The notes: generated by a model from the letters alone, not told the origin. A stretch of 64,000 bases of DNA from Deuterostichococcus epilithicus (GCA_033439295.1 JAVTLE010000013.1:124001-188000); one strand, 5' to 3'. Shown: positions 1-12,422, counted from the stretch's first letter. Program-made: numbers and translations.

Positions 1-3000
1 CAGCAGGTGCAGCGGTCAACTCCGAACTCACTCCGGTGCCCGGTTCGTGCTGCAGTGGATGCAGGACGACACCACCAGCATCGTGCTGACGCCCCAGTAC
101 TTCCACAACTTCAACCCCAAGGCTGACATCTGGAACCACAAGTGAGTGCTGTACTGCCGCCAGTCTGGACAGCAACAATGGGCAGCTCTGTCAAACGTCT
201 TGCAAAAGACAGCTTGCGGCAGCTGGCCCATTGCAGTTAGCTGGCAGCACGTGCTGCAGATGTTGATGCTCGTCTGACAGTGGACCGTGACAAAGCTGAT
301 GTGTGTAAGTTCTCTCTGCGTGGCAGGTCGAGCGCCTACTGGGACGTCATTTTACCAGGTTGGCGCTGGCCATCATCTGAACTCTCCCTGTCATGATGAC
401 TTATCCCCAAGCGCCATGAAATGGGGACTGTTTGAATGAAATACAAGCGAGATACTGAAAACGTTACATGGGTCTCGAGACACGGGTCGCTGGCCGCAGG
501 CCAGGACGGCTTCGACACAGTCTGCTGCACCGGCAGCAACTTCCTGCTGCGGGCAAAGCACGCCGCCGCCGTCGGCTGGTTCCCAACCTTCACCATGGTG
601 AGCAAATTACGAGAAGAGAGCTGGGTAGCTGCTGTGTATGTACGTTGCCCGTTGTCACTCCTGCAGACCTGCTCTCAGCATACTGAGGCTCAAGCTACTC
701 ACGGCAGCGCCCAGGGCTGCTGTCCACTGCTGACGGCAACACGGCGCACTCGCCAAGTTTGCGGTCGGAATACCAGGCGTCAGCTGCTTCCCGCTGCGAA
801 AAGCGCGTTACACACAGTGTCTTTCACAGGGCGAGGACGTGGCGTTGGCGCTGGAGCTGCAGTGCAAGGGGCACGCCTCCTGCTACCTACACGAGTGCCT
901 GGCGGTGGGCGAGGTGCCCACAAGCATTCGCGCCATCTGCATGCAGAAGTCCCGGTAAGGCGCCCTGCAGTGGACACGACTGAGAGCTCGCTGCGGATGC
1001 TGGTCGCATGGCGCATACGAGGGGGAGGCGTGCCAGGCGTCATCTGCTATGTTTGAAACCACGGTCTCGGTGGAGTTGGCGCCATGGCACTTGGCACGTC
1101 AGCTGTACAATGCAACTCCCATGCGCACAACCAGGTGGTGCAAGGGCGGCATGCAGATCTGCTTCAACCGGCGCAAGTGCCCGCTGCTGCGGCGGGAGCT
1201 GCTGCTGTTCCAGCGCCTGCTGTGGGCCACCGGCTACTGGGTGCGGTCCCTCTTGTTGCCAACCCGAACCAGACCGCAACCCCACTGCAAGTTGTCAGAA
1301 GCACGTGGGTGCACGAGCCATCTGCAAGCTGTCCAGACGCGTCTCATTCAGCTGCCGCTGGTGCTCCCGTTTGCAGGGGTACTTCTCCAACTGCTTCTGC
1401 ACCCCGGTGCGCATATTTGCTCGATATAAATATTTTTTTTAAAACTATCAGCAACCCTCCAGCGCATGCCTGCGTCGACTCCCGCTCAACCCTGCCACTC
1501 ACAACTGTCCCGCTCACAGCCTTGCCGCTCGTGTCTGAACCGCAAGGCCGGAGCTGCTGCATGATCGTGCCGCCTGTGCAAGCGGTGATAAACTGGTCTG
1601 CAGATCTTCTACCTCGTCCCGGTCGTCGGCATCTGCTTCAACGTGTTCCCCGTCAGCAACTCCTTCTGGTTCGCGCTCGCCTTCACCCTCTACATCGTCA
1701 TGATCCAGGTCCGCCACTGTGCCGGACTGGCAACAGCCTGAGGCGCCCGACTCAGCGGCCCTCACTCAGCAGCCGCCGAGATGTGCCTCGCAGCCTGCCT
1801 GCGCACGATGGGACGTGCACAGCACAGCCGACCGTCGCATCGTTCACTACCCAGGGAAATGCTGCTGCGCCTTGAGCTGCCGCATCCCTGCTGCCGCGCA
1901 GGTGATCAGCTTCTGGGCGCCTTGCTTCAAGACGCAGCGCGCGCTGTGGTTCAGCAGCGTCGCCAACACCAACCTGTGGTTCACCTTCGCAAAGGCCATC
2001 TTCTCCATTCTAAAGGGCACCTTCCTCAACAGGTGCCCATCCTTTTCGGCTGCTCTGGCCGATGGGGTTTAGGGTTTGAGGCGCCGCAAGGGCTTGAACG
2101 CGGCACTGCGTGGCAGGGTGTTGGCAGAAGCGCTGCGCGCTGCCACTTTTACGGGATTTGCAGCGAGTATGCCGATCCCAGCATCCGTTTCCGTGATGCA
2201 GGCCGGCGGTCTTCAAGGCGACGCCGAAGAGCGCCGGCGGCAAGGCCAGGAAGAAGGCCAAGCAGCCGTCCGCCTTCAAGGACCTGTGGATGCAGGTCAG
2301 GCCTCAATCGCACCTCCCCTGCAGACGGCTCTTCACGGACCTTGCATGCATGCAGCATGTCGCCTGTGCACATTCAATGTGCGCGCCCAATCGCGATGCT
2401 GCCAGCCATGTCCTAATGTGAACATGCCGTCTCAGCGATGCCTGAACATGCTGCCGTTGACGGACCCTCGCATGACCTGCGTCCAAAGCACGACCTTTTC
2501 TAAATTGTGCCTGCAGTCGCTGGTGCTGGTCATCCTGGTGTGCGCCTTCCTCATCGGCATCTGGCGCCTGGTCATCAACGGCATCCTGCGCTCCACCTGG
2601 AATTACAGGCAAGGCCTTTTCAATTTAAAAAGTTGTATGGCACTAACACGCTGCCGGCTTGCTGTGCCCACCATACATCGGCCAGCTCACAGTGAAGCTG
2701 CTGCGAGTGTTTGTAGCCTGCATAGCGGGTGCACTGATTGCCATGTTGGAGACACTGCAGCAGGCACCTCGATGTTTGAGAACACACGCTCGAGTGTGGA
2801 CACAGCATGCTGCATGCATGCAGCGATGCGGATGCGCACCGGAATTGCATGCATTCAGACGGGCTTATTGGAGTCTGCAGCTACCATTCTTGTCCTAAAC
2901 CCCTGGTGTTTGCCACCACGCGCAGCCTGATCGTGAGCTTGCTGTGGTGCGTCTACAACGCGGTGCCGCCGTACCTGATGCTGCAGTACGCGGCCTTCAA

Positions 3001-6000
3001 GGAGCACGGCCTGCAGGAGGTGTGCCGCGTGGCCTCCGCCGTCACCTTCATCGCTGGCGCAGGCGCGTTGCAGACTGCCTCAACGATCAGGACGTCGCTT
3101 GTCAATGTGTATGTAACAATTGACGATTGCTCGTGCGCATCGTTTTGGATGATTGTCGTGCTCCGAGGCGTCCTGGAGCAGTCATGTTCGATCCGGTGGC
3201 AAACCGCAGCCTGGCTGTGCACGCTGTGGTGCAATGAGAGGCCTGTACGAGGGCCACTCGTGTGAGGAGAGCATCATCCCAGCGCTGTTGGTAAATCGTG
3301 TGCGTTATGCCGTCCGATGCCAACCTGTGGCGCAGCAGCCATGGTGAGCAAGCCGTGCCATCACCCTAAAGCCACCCTGCACGACTCCGCAGGTGTGGTT
3401 GCCATTGTGTGGTGGCTGCGCCCCGAAGTCTACAATTACAGCCGGGTGCTTACCGACAGCCTGCTCTTCTTCGAGGCCCACCGCGTCGGTGAGTGGCTGC
3501 AACAGCTGCTTCCGTGCTTCTCGAGCCAACGTCGCCCTCATGCATGTTGCGATGCGAACACTCATACCAAGAGGAGCTGCAGTGCGGCGCGACCAGCAGC
3601 CGACCAGCAGGCTTGGTTGCTCTGGCTCTTCCATCGTCGGCAGCAGGACCAACGCGGCCGCAGTTCAGAGTGCGACGCGACGACTGCGCCCAGCCTGCTG
3701 CTGCGCCGTCAGTTTGATTTCTCTAATTACCTGCAGGCCCGCTGGGGGCGGCCAGCCGCGTCCCCTGGCGCGGCGGCGCCTTCTTCTCCGATTACGCCCC
3801 CGGCGCCGTCAGCCTGGTGGGCGGATACATGGACTTCGGCGACTCCTTCGTCAAGTACAGCTACCCCATCGCCACCACAGTGGCGCTGCTGGCCTGGAGC
3901 CTCGTCGACTACCCGCAGGTTCCTCCTTCCTGGCATGGCCGGTGTTCCATACCCGCGCCATTTCATGGCTGGCTTGCGGCATGCTGTGCAGAGCCGCAGG
4001 TGCAGATCCTGGGAAGGCTAGCAGCCACTGACACCATCGCAGGGAAACCCTCGCAGAAACCCTGCTGCCGCACTTGTCGGTCTGCTGCCGCGCCGCAGGG
4101 CTGCCGCAAGGCGTGCCAGGAGCAGTGTGTGGCTCGCCAGTTGGACATTGTCAAACTAATCAGCATGTGCACGCAGATTCACACCACAATGCGGACTAGG
4201 AGCAGTGTGTGCGGGGGGCCATCCAGTAGAGAGCCGACAATCTGTCCAGGACACTACCACTCCTGATGTGCCCGCTGCTGCGCCGCAGGGCTACCGCAAG
4301 GCGGGGCAGGGGCTGGAGCAGAACATGAAAACCCTTGTGCATTTTGACACTCGCAGGGCTACCGCAAGGCGGGGCACGAGGAGTATGTGCGGGAGGCCAT
4401 CCAGTAGGGAGAGCCGACAATCTGTTTTCGACACTGCCGGTCCTGACATGTCTGCTGCCGCGCCCTAAACTCTAATCCCTAAATTGCAGGGCTACCGCAA
4501 GGCGGGCCAGGAGGAGTATGTGCGGGAGGCCATCCAGTGGGGCGCCGACTACCTCATGAAGGCGCACATCAGCGCCAACGCCTTCGTCGCGCAGGTCGGC
4601 AACACCGTCATCGACGGTGTGTTATGGTCTAGGAGTTTCCTTGCCCTTCTTGTGGCTCTGTTCCCATGCAGCTGGGCTGCGGCCAAGTTGGGAAACCCGG
4701 TTGGGTCGTTGGATGTTCTCGCTGCCATTGGCAGCAATTATAAGCCGACGCGTCGCGCGGGTGCCATTCTGCTCCTGGCCGTGAGACGGTCAGTGGCTTG
4801 CACTGGAGCCAGGCCTTCTGAAGCTCGTCGTGCTGTCGTCGTGCTGCTCCTTGTCCAGCTCATGCAGGGCTGTCTGTGCGGCCGCCTGACAAGCTGCGCT
4901 GCCGCAGGGCCCAAGTGGACGCGGCCAGAACAGGTCAAGGAGTACCGTCCAATCTATGTCATGGACTCATCTCAGCCTGGTGCGATATACAACCCGGCAA
5001 CAGGGTGCAGTCAACAGGACTGTGTTGTTTTTCAGCCCGGCAGCCCGCATGCCGAAAAGTGGCCATGCCAGCCGCACTCAGCATCTCAGCCTGTTGCGCG
5101 CCATGCAGCAGGACGAGCCCTGCCGTCTAGGGATCGCTGGAACAGGCGGGACAGCTGGATCGACGACTCTTGGCTCCTCCTTCCTCCCATCTGATCTGTC
5201 GGGAATTTGGCAATGCAGGTGCCGACGTGGTGGCCTCTGCAGCGGCGGCGCTGGCGGCGACGGCGCTGGCATTCCAAGGGGACCAGGCCTACTCCGCCCG
5301 TTGCCGCGGGCATGCGCTGCAGCTCTTCGAGTGCGCTCCCTCATCATGCTCCAGAGTCACGATTGGAGCACATCGCCCACGTTTTGGTTCAGAGCGCCGC
5401 AGCCGGCGGCGCTCCACAGCCCCGGCTGTGCCACCCCGGCGCTGCATCAGACTCACCAAAATCAACATGCTTGGCTGTAGCGCTGCAGCCTTGCTGTTTG
5501 TCATGTGTCCCACTTCTGTCCGTGCACGACCGCTGTAGCTGCTGCAGCGCTGTTCGACCTTGATGTTGTCTCTTTGATAACAGCATCTGAACAACAACCG
5601 ACAGCATGGCAGCGGCTGGAATGTGCTTCGGCTCCCACGGAACCGTGTCCGCTGCCGGCGCTGTTGCATCCTGAGCGTCGCCTGTGTCCCTGGACAGCAT
5701 GGCGGCCGCGAACGAGGGGCTCAGCTCCCGCTGGATCGTGTCGACGGCCGGCGCCGTCATCACGCCCTACGACGGGCACTCGTACAATGACGACCTGGCG
5801 TATGCGGCCGCCTGGCTGCACCGGCTGACGGGCAAGGGCGGGTATCTGGACAGCGCCAAGAGCTACTACGACAAGCACGTCAGCGTGAGCGCTCCTAGGT
5901 GGCAACCTCTGACAACTCCCTGCAAATTGTGAGGCTCATGTCACATGCACGAGGGGGACAGCATGAAGACAGCTACGAATGGGCGCGTCAGCATGAGTGC

Positions 6001-8927
6001 GCCTGGGCAGTGGCCTCCTGGCCCTCTGCGACGCTGTGCTCGGAGGGGTGGTTCCCTATTGGGCGCTGCGCTGCCTCCCACAAAGGTGCTCTCATGCTCC
6101 CGTGGTTGCTGCACCGAGCCGCGCATGCAGCCGGATTTGCACTTGCACGCCCGCCCCCGGGCATGTGCTCGCCACCGTCGGGCTCACGATGCGGCTTGCC
6201 ATGCATCCTTCCAGGCTGTTAAACGACTTCACCGCTCTGCTGGTGGCGCATGCTCGTCTGCTGCCCAGCCAATCCTCCTCGTGCGCAGGCATACCCAGCG
6301 GCCGGCACGCCCGCCTACATCTTCAACTGGGAGAATGCGGGGCCGGCGGCGGCGGCGCTGCTGGCGCGCGCGACCGACTACAAGGTGGGGCTGCCCTCCA
6401 CCCGGCGGCGCGCCTGCATTGCAGGCGTTGGTCGCTGCCGATGGATGAGGGTAGCGGGGCATGTGTCCGGCAGGCGAGATGCTGCGGGCTGCACCGGCCA
6501 GGCTTGGGATGCGGGGCTGGTGCTCGGCATCTCTTGGACACACAACATCTGCGGGGCACACAGCCTTTCTGCAGGGCGCGGAGATCGCCTGCAGCATCGG
6601 GAGATGAGGCACGGCGTCGCACTGTGCGGCAGGTGAAGGCGTACACCTCGGACGTGGACGGCTTCCTGCGCATCTGGCTGGAGGAGAACTCGGAGGTGCA
6701 GTACACGCCGCACCTGCTGGCCTGGACGAACGGCGGGGTGCGGTTTCACCAGCATCCCTGATTTCTATCAGACACTGGAATCAGATGGGTCGGGCGTCCC
6801 GATGCAGCCTCGGACATTCCCTGTTGACCTGCTGGAAAGGCGACTTCGTCTGCAGCCCCTGGCGAGGCACCTTTTGCCAGCAGGCAGCAGTGTCGTTCCT
6901 GCACCCTGCCACAGCGAGCATGCTGATGAGCTTGCTGTCATCCGAGCTACAGCCATGCAGCTGTTGCAGCCGCCATGCTGCTTGCGTGCGTGTCTGACTA
7001 CAGGAGTGCAGCCACACATCCATTTTTTCTGATGGATCGATGCGCGCTGACACTTGCCCTGTCGCCTGCCTGCTTGCAGTTCCCGCTGCAGAACGCGGCC
7101 AACGCGGCATGGCTGGCACGCCTGTGGAGCGATAAACCGGGCGCCTCGCGCAAGTACGCGTGCTGGGCGGAGAGCCAGGTGCGGTTCCCCTGTCACTTTC
7201 CTTGTTTATCTTCAGGCATTGTAGGCAATTCCAATGATAGCTCTGCCTTATACTGATAGTCCAAGCCCAAAGTTGTATGGGCCAGCAAATGTGGAGCGTC
7301 TGGGGGCAGGTGCCGCGCTGCTGCTGAAGCTGCGGCAGCAGTGGGAACCGGCAGACGTGTGCATCCTTTAAGACAGCGGGGATGTCCTCTCATGCGGCGT
7401 GGGCAGGGCAAGGCACCCGGCCTGCATTTGCCACCCCGCCGGCAGCGGCGCTCAACCAAGAGCCAGCCAAACTGGGCAGTCGTGATTGCTGCAGGCAGCA
7501 GCAGCCAAGACGCTCGCGCAGACTGTCCACTGCGGACAAACACCTGTTCGTTGGTCCTGACCACCACGTGTTCTGACCGCCTTGATGACTGACACCAAGC
7601 GCAGCTGCGCTTCATCCTGGGCATGCGCAACAAGGACCACTCCTACATCGTGGGCACCGGCCACGGGCCGCGGCAGCCGGCCGATCGGGCGGCCTCCTGC
7701 CCGCAGGACTACTCCGTGGAGTGCAACAGGTGGGGTGCGAGGGGTGGGTTCGAGGCGGCCTGCAGCTGAAGCCCGTGCATGGCTAAGTATGCCTGTGGGC
7801 GCTTGCTTGCCTGCCTGTGTGTGCGCTGCCATGTGCCGGCGCCGGCGCCGGCCGGCACCGGCAGCCGCTTCGCTGTGGCGGCAAGGGTTCAGCGTGGGGG
7901 CGCTGCGGCGGCATCTCAGGCCGCCACGCCAGGCGGGTGCAGCAAGCACTGTGGGAATCTGGCAGTCACCACATGGCCGCGGCAGCTGCTGCACCCGCGG
8001 CCGATGCGCGGCTGTGCAAGTGCGGCCGTGGCTGGGTGCAAACAGCAAAAAAAATTGCGTCCCGAGGGGCGGAGCGGCAGCTTCGCCCTTGTGCCTGGTA
8101 TCTGCACCGACGCTCGTTGTCCGTGGCGTGATTGCAGCCTCAACGCGCTGTGGACGCCGTTTCCCAACCCCCACCCGCTGACAGGCGCCGTGGTGCGGAT
8201 CCACCCTACTTCCCGTTGCACTGCCTCCCAGTGCACATGCTGCCAGTTTGTGTGCTCGGGCTTCCCTGTGCTCCTGTGCGGCACCGGGGATGCCGTCCCT
8301 GCATGTGACAGGAAAACGCCACCACGCCCAGACTCCTCTGCGCTGATGCAGACTGTGTGTGCAGCTCTGCGCAGCCCTCAGTCGGGCCTTGGCAGCGGCA
8401 CAGGGTCTGCCACACGCAAGCGAACAGCAGGCGCCGGACGGACCCAATGAGTATTGTGTCCATTGAAAGGCGCCTTAACAACATTTTTTTGATTTGAACC
8501 ACCCTGCAAAACCAAACAGACGTCACGCACTGGCAGGTGGCCGGGCCGGACCGCAACGACAAGTACGAAGACGTGCGCGCCAATGCCAACTCACGTGTCT
8601 GCCTCAACAACAATGCGGCCTTCACCGGTGCGACGCCGCCTGCTGCTCGTCAGCGCACGCCGCGCAGACGGCGCGGCCGCGCTGTTGGCGGCGCGGGTGC
8701 AGGGGCTGTCTGGCAACCTGCTCTCCGAGCTGTCAGTGCGGGCATGTGCCAGGCGCCAGTTCCCGGACCCTTTGCTGCTTCCTGCATCCTACCTGTTCTT
8801 GTAGCTCGTTTGCTGTGCATTTGCAGGCCTGTTGGCGGGCATGCTAGAGATGCACGACGACCACTGGGCGCAGTGCGTCGCGACGCCCGTCCTGTTCTGG
8901 AAGACCAACCGCAAGCCCGTCAGCTGA
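1..8927 (+). CDS. Processive GT2 (cellulose-synthase-like) fused to GH9 endoglucanase-like module, 5' partial
   Basis: Exons: ..141, 327-358, 500-597, 830-954, 1135-1240, 1377-1406, 1604-1708, 1902-2032, 2202-2295, 2517-2608, 2926-3062, 3393-3488, 3737-3918, 4490-4616, 4908-4979, 5219-5330, 5698-5884, 6289-6384, 6633-6737, 7080-7178, 7605-7729, 8138-8192, 8537-8627, 8827-8927 (TGA); all phases agree. The first part is a membrane GT2: TPQYF near the left edge, CCTGSNFLLR, GED in place of TED, QKSRW (QxxRW), then several membrane helices. Exon 2926-3062 joins 3393-3488 through a GC-AG intron and forms one helix (VASAVTFIAGAGAVVAIVWW). That helix leads straight into a GH9 start: SLLFFEAHRVGPL, RVPWRGG, GGYMDFGDSFVKYSYP. 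The GH9 part continues to its normal C-terminal region (GPDRNDKYED, FTGLLAGM). The Asp pair of the DAGD motif is kept as MDFGD. HHR is replaced by ADR, and the expected catalytic Glu position is Arg, so hydrolysis is doubtful. Known: GH9 enzymes assist cellulose synthesis in plants. Inference: synthase and GH9 module act together in a membrane. GC donors also occur at 2609 and 3063. Confidence 0.86.
4081..4489 (+). repeat. Tandem degenerate copies of an exon 5' edge inside an intron
   Basis: The intron before exon 4490-4616 holds repeated, diverged copies of that exon's acceptor and first codons. They lie near 4091-4141, 4199-4250, 4285-4320 and 4353-4409, each related to GCAGGGCTACCGCAAGGCGG. 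The copy at 4353 extends through the equivalent of GAGGCCATCCAG and then ends in TAG. Only the last copy (4490 on) opens into a conserved GH9 reading frame. Confidence 0.8.
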
Positions 8928-10284
8928 GGGGCAAGGAACGGTGGCGGCGGTGGCTTTAGGAGGGGCCCGTGGGATGTGGCAGAATGGGGAGTTTCAACTG
9001 CAGCGTCCGGCCTCGTGCGTCCCGTGAGGCCACTGGACAGCGAGACATGCACGAGAGTCTGTTGTAGGGGTGCGCACATATGGTGCGGAGTGCAGCGTGT
9101 ACTGGGTCATTTGATGAAATGAGGTTGCAGAGCAGCCTGAGTCAGCACTGTTCTTGTGGCAATCAACTTGATCACGGATGATCAAGGAGGTCATTCATAA
9201 TGGCAGGACATTTGTTGTTGGGAAGTCACACAGTGCGACTTCGTACTAAACACAAAAAAAAGTGTGAAAAGTAAGAAAAACACATTGGCCGGCGGCTATG
9301 GAGGTGTGCTTCGGACAGGCTGCCAGCAGTGGACCCTCCAACAGTACAGGGAGTAGATGTCGTCATGGTATCTTGATGACGTTCAAACAGGAACGAAGAT
9401 GATGCATCAACTTCTAGCAGAAGCACCTTCTCGACACAAATGCTGTCCTTGCTCTATCTACGTACGCAACATTGACATTTCTCAAGTAGACCACGCTACT
9501 TGCGCCGTCGCCATGCAGATTGCATTGACGCGACTAAAGTCTGGAAACCAGTGTTCCGATGCAGTATCGCTATGGCATTTATGCCTTTTTGTCAAAGATG
9601 AGGCGCCAAACCGTCAGTAGGCCGCCTGGAGCTGCATAGTCCAATATGAGGCCAATGCTGCAAACAGTCCAAACAACAAACTCCAGGTCCTTTTGGTCGG
9701 GCCTGCGGCGGCGGCGCTGCGTGCAAATTGCCACCATCATTGGGTGCCCGAATCCGAATCAGACTGTGTGTCGGGACAGTGAGCAAGCACCACCTGGCTG
9801 GTGCAATGCCTCACCTCATCGGTGGTGGGCTTGGGCGCGTGCTTGTAGCACTTGGAGGTGTCGCGGCGCGCAGAAGCGACCACGCCATCCCGGCTGCAGT
9901 TGTAAAGACACGGCTCAGGCATCCTGCCAAGTGCTCACTGACGAAGTGACCTGTGTGCACTGCCAGTCAGCTGCGTGAGCGTACAACGCGCCTGCTCCTC
10001 GAGCTCGATCCCTGCAGGCGCTGAGCTGAGCGCAAACGAGACATCTGGCCAACTCCTGACCAAGCTGGTCCCTCTGATTGCGACAGGGTGCGCTGCTGTT
10101 GCGCGAATAGTGCGGGTGCGCATGGTGGCGTGCACCGCTGGAGTCTGCTGAAGGCGGTCATTCAAACGTCCTTTCTCCTTGTTCAAGCATCGCCTGCAGA
10201 GAGCGTGCCGGAAAGTGCAAAACCCTGCAAAAACTCCGCATCACGTGTCGTGTCGGAATAATCCAAAACCGGTGCAATGCCTGA
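8928..10284. other. Gene-poor spacer downstream of the GT2-GH9 gene
   Basis: No reading frame here resembles a known family and no chain of splice-compatible exons could be built. Base composition is clearly less GC-rich from about 9,080 to 9,700 than in the flanking genes. The first few hundred bases probably hold the 3' UTR of the upstream gene. Confidence 0.6.
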
Positions 10285-10512
10285 TCCCTGATGCCGTGCT
10301 TCAGTGCTATGGATCGTCGAGGCAGTCTTTCATTCTGAAAAAGATTCCTTGCCGGACTCTGCCGATCGCGACGGTCTCCTGCATAGATTTTACCGATGAC
10401 ACGTGGTAAATTTACGCAGGAGCCTGTCGCGATCGGCGAGGTGTGGCAAGACATCTGTTCGCAGAATGCGATTGCCTCGAGGACCCATACCGCTGAAGCC
10501 CATCATCAGGCA
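10285..10512. repeat. Long imperfect inverted repeat (hairpin)
   Basis: Left arm about 10285-10394, right arm about 10405-10512, loop about 10 nt. The best-matched core is 10359-10394 against 10405-10440; both arms carry CCGATCGCGAC and CTCCTGC in mirrored order with few mismatches. Weaker similarity continues outward on both sides. The arms look like two inverted copies of one decayed coding-like sequence: both can be read as fragments around YGSSRQS. Transcribed RNA would fold into a long hairpin. Confidence 0.8.
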
Positions 10513-10930
10513 GCGCTGCGCACCTCTTGTCGAGACGGTGATGCCTGCTTTGATGTGTCATCGCGGAGCAGAGAGGTGCAGATTGAGTCTGCAAGCATGT
10601 GCTGCTGATTTCTGGTGTCTTCATTGCCGCCAAGAACAGGAACTTGCTGAGCCATGAAATACTCACGTGCACACTTGGGCGGAGGCACCTCCGGAAGAGA
10701 ACCGAGGCTGCGGAATGCGTACACCCCAGCAGGTGTAATTATGATCTTGAGAGCACTGAAGAGGTCCACAACATCGTTTGGCCACTTTCTCGCGCAGGAA
10801 CGCCACGTCCCGACTGGCAATGACGCCAAGAGCAGTGCGCTTCTTGCCAAGCACGGCGCCGCTGCGTGCGCGTCTCCCAAGCAGCACTTGCACGTCATCA
10901 ACAAGTCTTACAACGTCGATAGACACACGT
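10513..10930 (-). pseudogene. Decayed coding-like fragment, family unknown
   Basis: The minus strand carries protein-like stretches in more than one frame, for example around VVRLVDDVQVLLGRRA and ITPAGVYAFRSLGSL. They do not join into one intact frame. The fragment continues into the right arm of the inverted repeat at 10405-10512. I do not recognise the family. It could be a broken host gene or a remnant of a mobile element. Confidence 0.35.
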
Positions 10931-11512
10931 AGCTACCGTTCTCAGTATCTTAAAGGCCCATATGCGCCTCAGGGCTTTGCTGATGGGGCCGCGACCCAAC
11001 ATTGGCAGAATGAGTACCATAATGTGCAGGAGCACTTGAGTCTCGCGCGCTTGTATCGACGGGTGCAGCAGGCGAGTGGCGGTATCTCACTTTTGTCTGT
11101 CGACGAGCAGGTACTACGGCGGCGACAAGGGCCCGATTGAAAGGAGGTCATCGGGCGCGAGGCCTTCACCGATTGGCCAGCCTGGCTGCGCAAAAGCGGC
11201 TGGCTGCAAAAGGGGTATGTTGCAAGCGCAGATAGCGCATGGCTCTTTTGGGTATTCTCGCGAATGATGGCTGCCTGGCCCTGAGACGGTGTGGGCTGGT
11301 TATCGTGTTTGGAAGTTGAGAGAGGTGGGCCTGGTGACAAAAAATGTGATGACGGAATGCGACGGACTGTGGGCTATCAGTGTTCCCCGCAACGATAGAA
11401 TGTGCATGGCGGCAAGTGTAGCGCTGACACGATGAGCCTGACTGTTGCGACCCGATAACGTGGTATGTAGGCAACTGCAGATCACTGAACTGCATGTGCA
11501 CGACCTGCGCAG

Positions 11513-12050
11513 ATGAGCAGCTTGCATCCGCGATGTTCCGAGCCGTCGAACGCGCTGCATCGCAATCATTTCTGTGATCAGACCATGCAGGCACAGTCGG
11601 TGAAGTTCGCCAACAGCACCCAGCGCGCGCGCGGGTCACGAACACATCTGAGATTAGATCTCGGACTCTCCGAGGCTGACAAATACAGCTTCATGCTGGA
11701 GGTTGTCTGTGGACAAGCTGTCGTGTTTCGAAAGACGTGTCAGTGGGATGCCAATTTGCATCGAGGATCATTCATCGACGTACCCGCACCGCTACGCCAG
11801 GTCGATTATCCCCTCAGCTCGTATCAGCTGATCGAACTGCGGGAACTGGTGCGCCGAATGGCCTCCGCGCAACTTACTTCGGTCCTGAGGATCGCATCTT
11901 CCTTGAGGTCGCAGAAGCGAGCAGCAACATCAACACTGCCTTCGGCATTCAGAAGCATCACGGGCATCAGCCTGCAGGGCGGAGCAGGACTGCGAGGCTG
12001 CTTCTGCTTCCGCCCGTTCATCAGTAAGGCAGGCACCGTGAGTTGCTGAA
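11513..12050 (+). pseudogene. Decayed coding-like fragment, family unknown
   Basis: An open stretch with protein-like composition runs from about 11,513 (around LDLGLSEADKYSFMLEVV). The likely continuation (around YFGPEDRIFLEVAEASSN) lies in another frame. It sits in the same less GC-rich island as the inverted repeat and lacks the splice-site grammar of neighbouring genes. Origin unknown. Confidence 0.3.
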
Positions 12051-12422
12051 ATGGATCCACGCCTCTGATGCCCTGCAACTGCCACGGACCTCAGCAGCTC
12101 GTGTCCTGAGATCAGCGTTTGCTGCAAGCCACGGATTGCCCGCTTTGGCATGCGCCAGTGCACACACTCGACAAGGACGGCTGACGTGCATGGCCCTTCT
12201 GGAAAGCTGAAACGCTGACGAAACTGCTTCAAACGACGACACCCCCAACTGAACTACAGTGCCTATGACTCGCCCCGGTCCCAGGCGCACAGCAGGACAG
12301 GCGCTCGCCGGCGCGGCAGCAGTGGCAATCCCGCGTGTTGCGAACTTTGCAGCGCAGCTGTGCGCAATCAGGTTCACAGCTCGGCAGATAACCAGTCTGC
12401 CTCCCCTGCGCAGGTCCGCGCA

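Noticed and set aside
436-1056. 206-codon plus-strand frame starting at ATG 436
   Set aside because: It reads through introns of the GT2 gene; only 500-597 and part of 830-954 are coding, and they join in phase without the rest.
7452-8447. 331-codon open frame on the minus strand
   Set aside because: It is antisense to spliced GH9 exons on plus, has no family motif, and long open frames are expected by chance in GC-rich DNA.
9080-12100. Intact LTR element or retrotransposon
   Set aside because: No terminal direct repeats, reverse transcriptase motif or tRNA primer site could be seen; only an inverted repeat and decayed fragments of unknown family.
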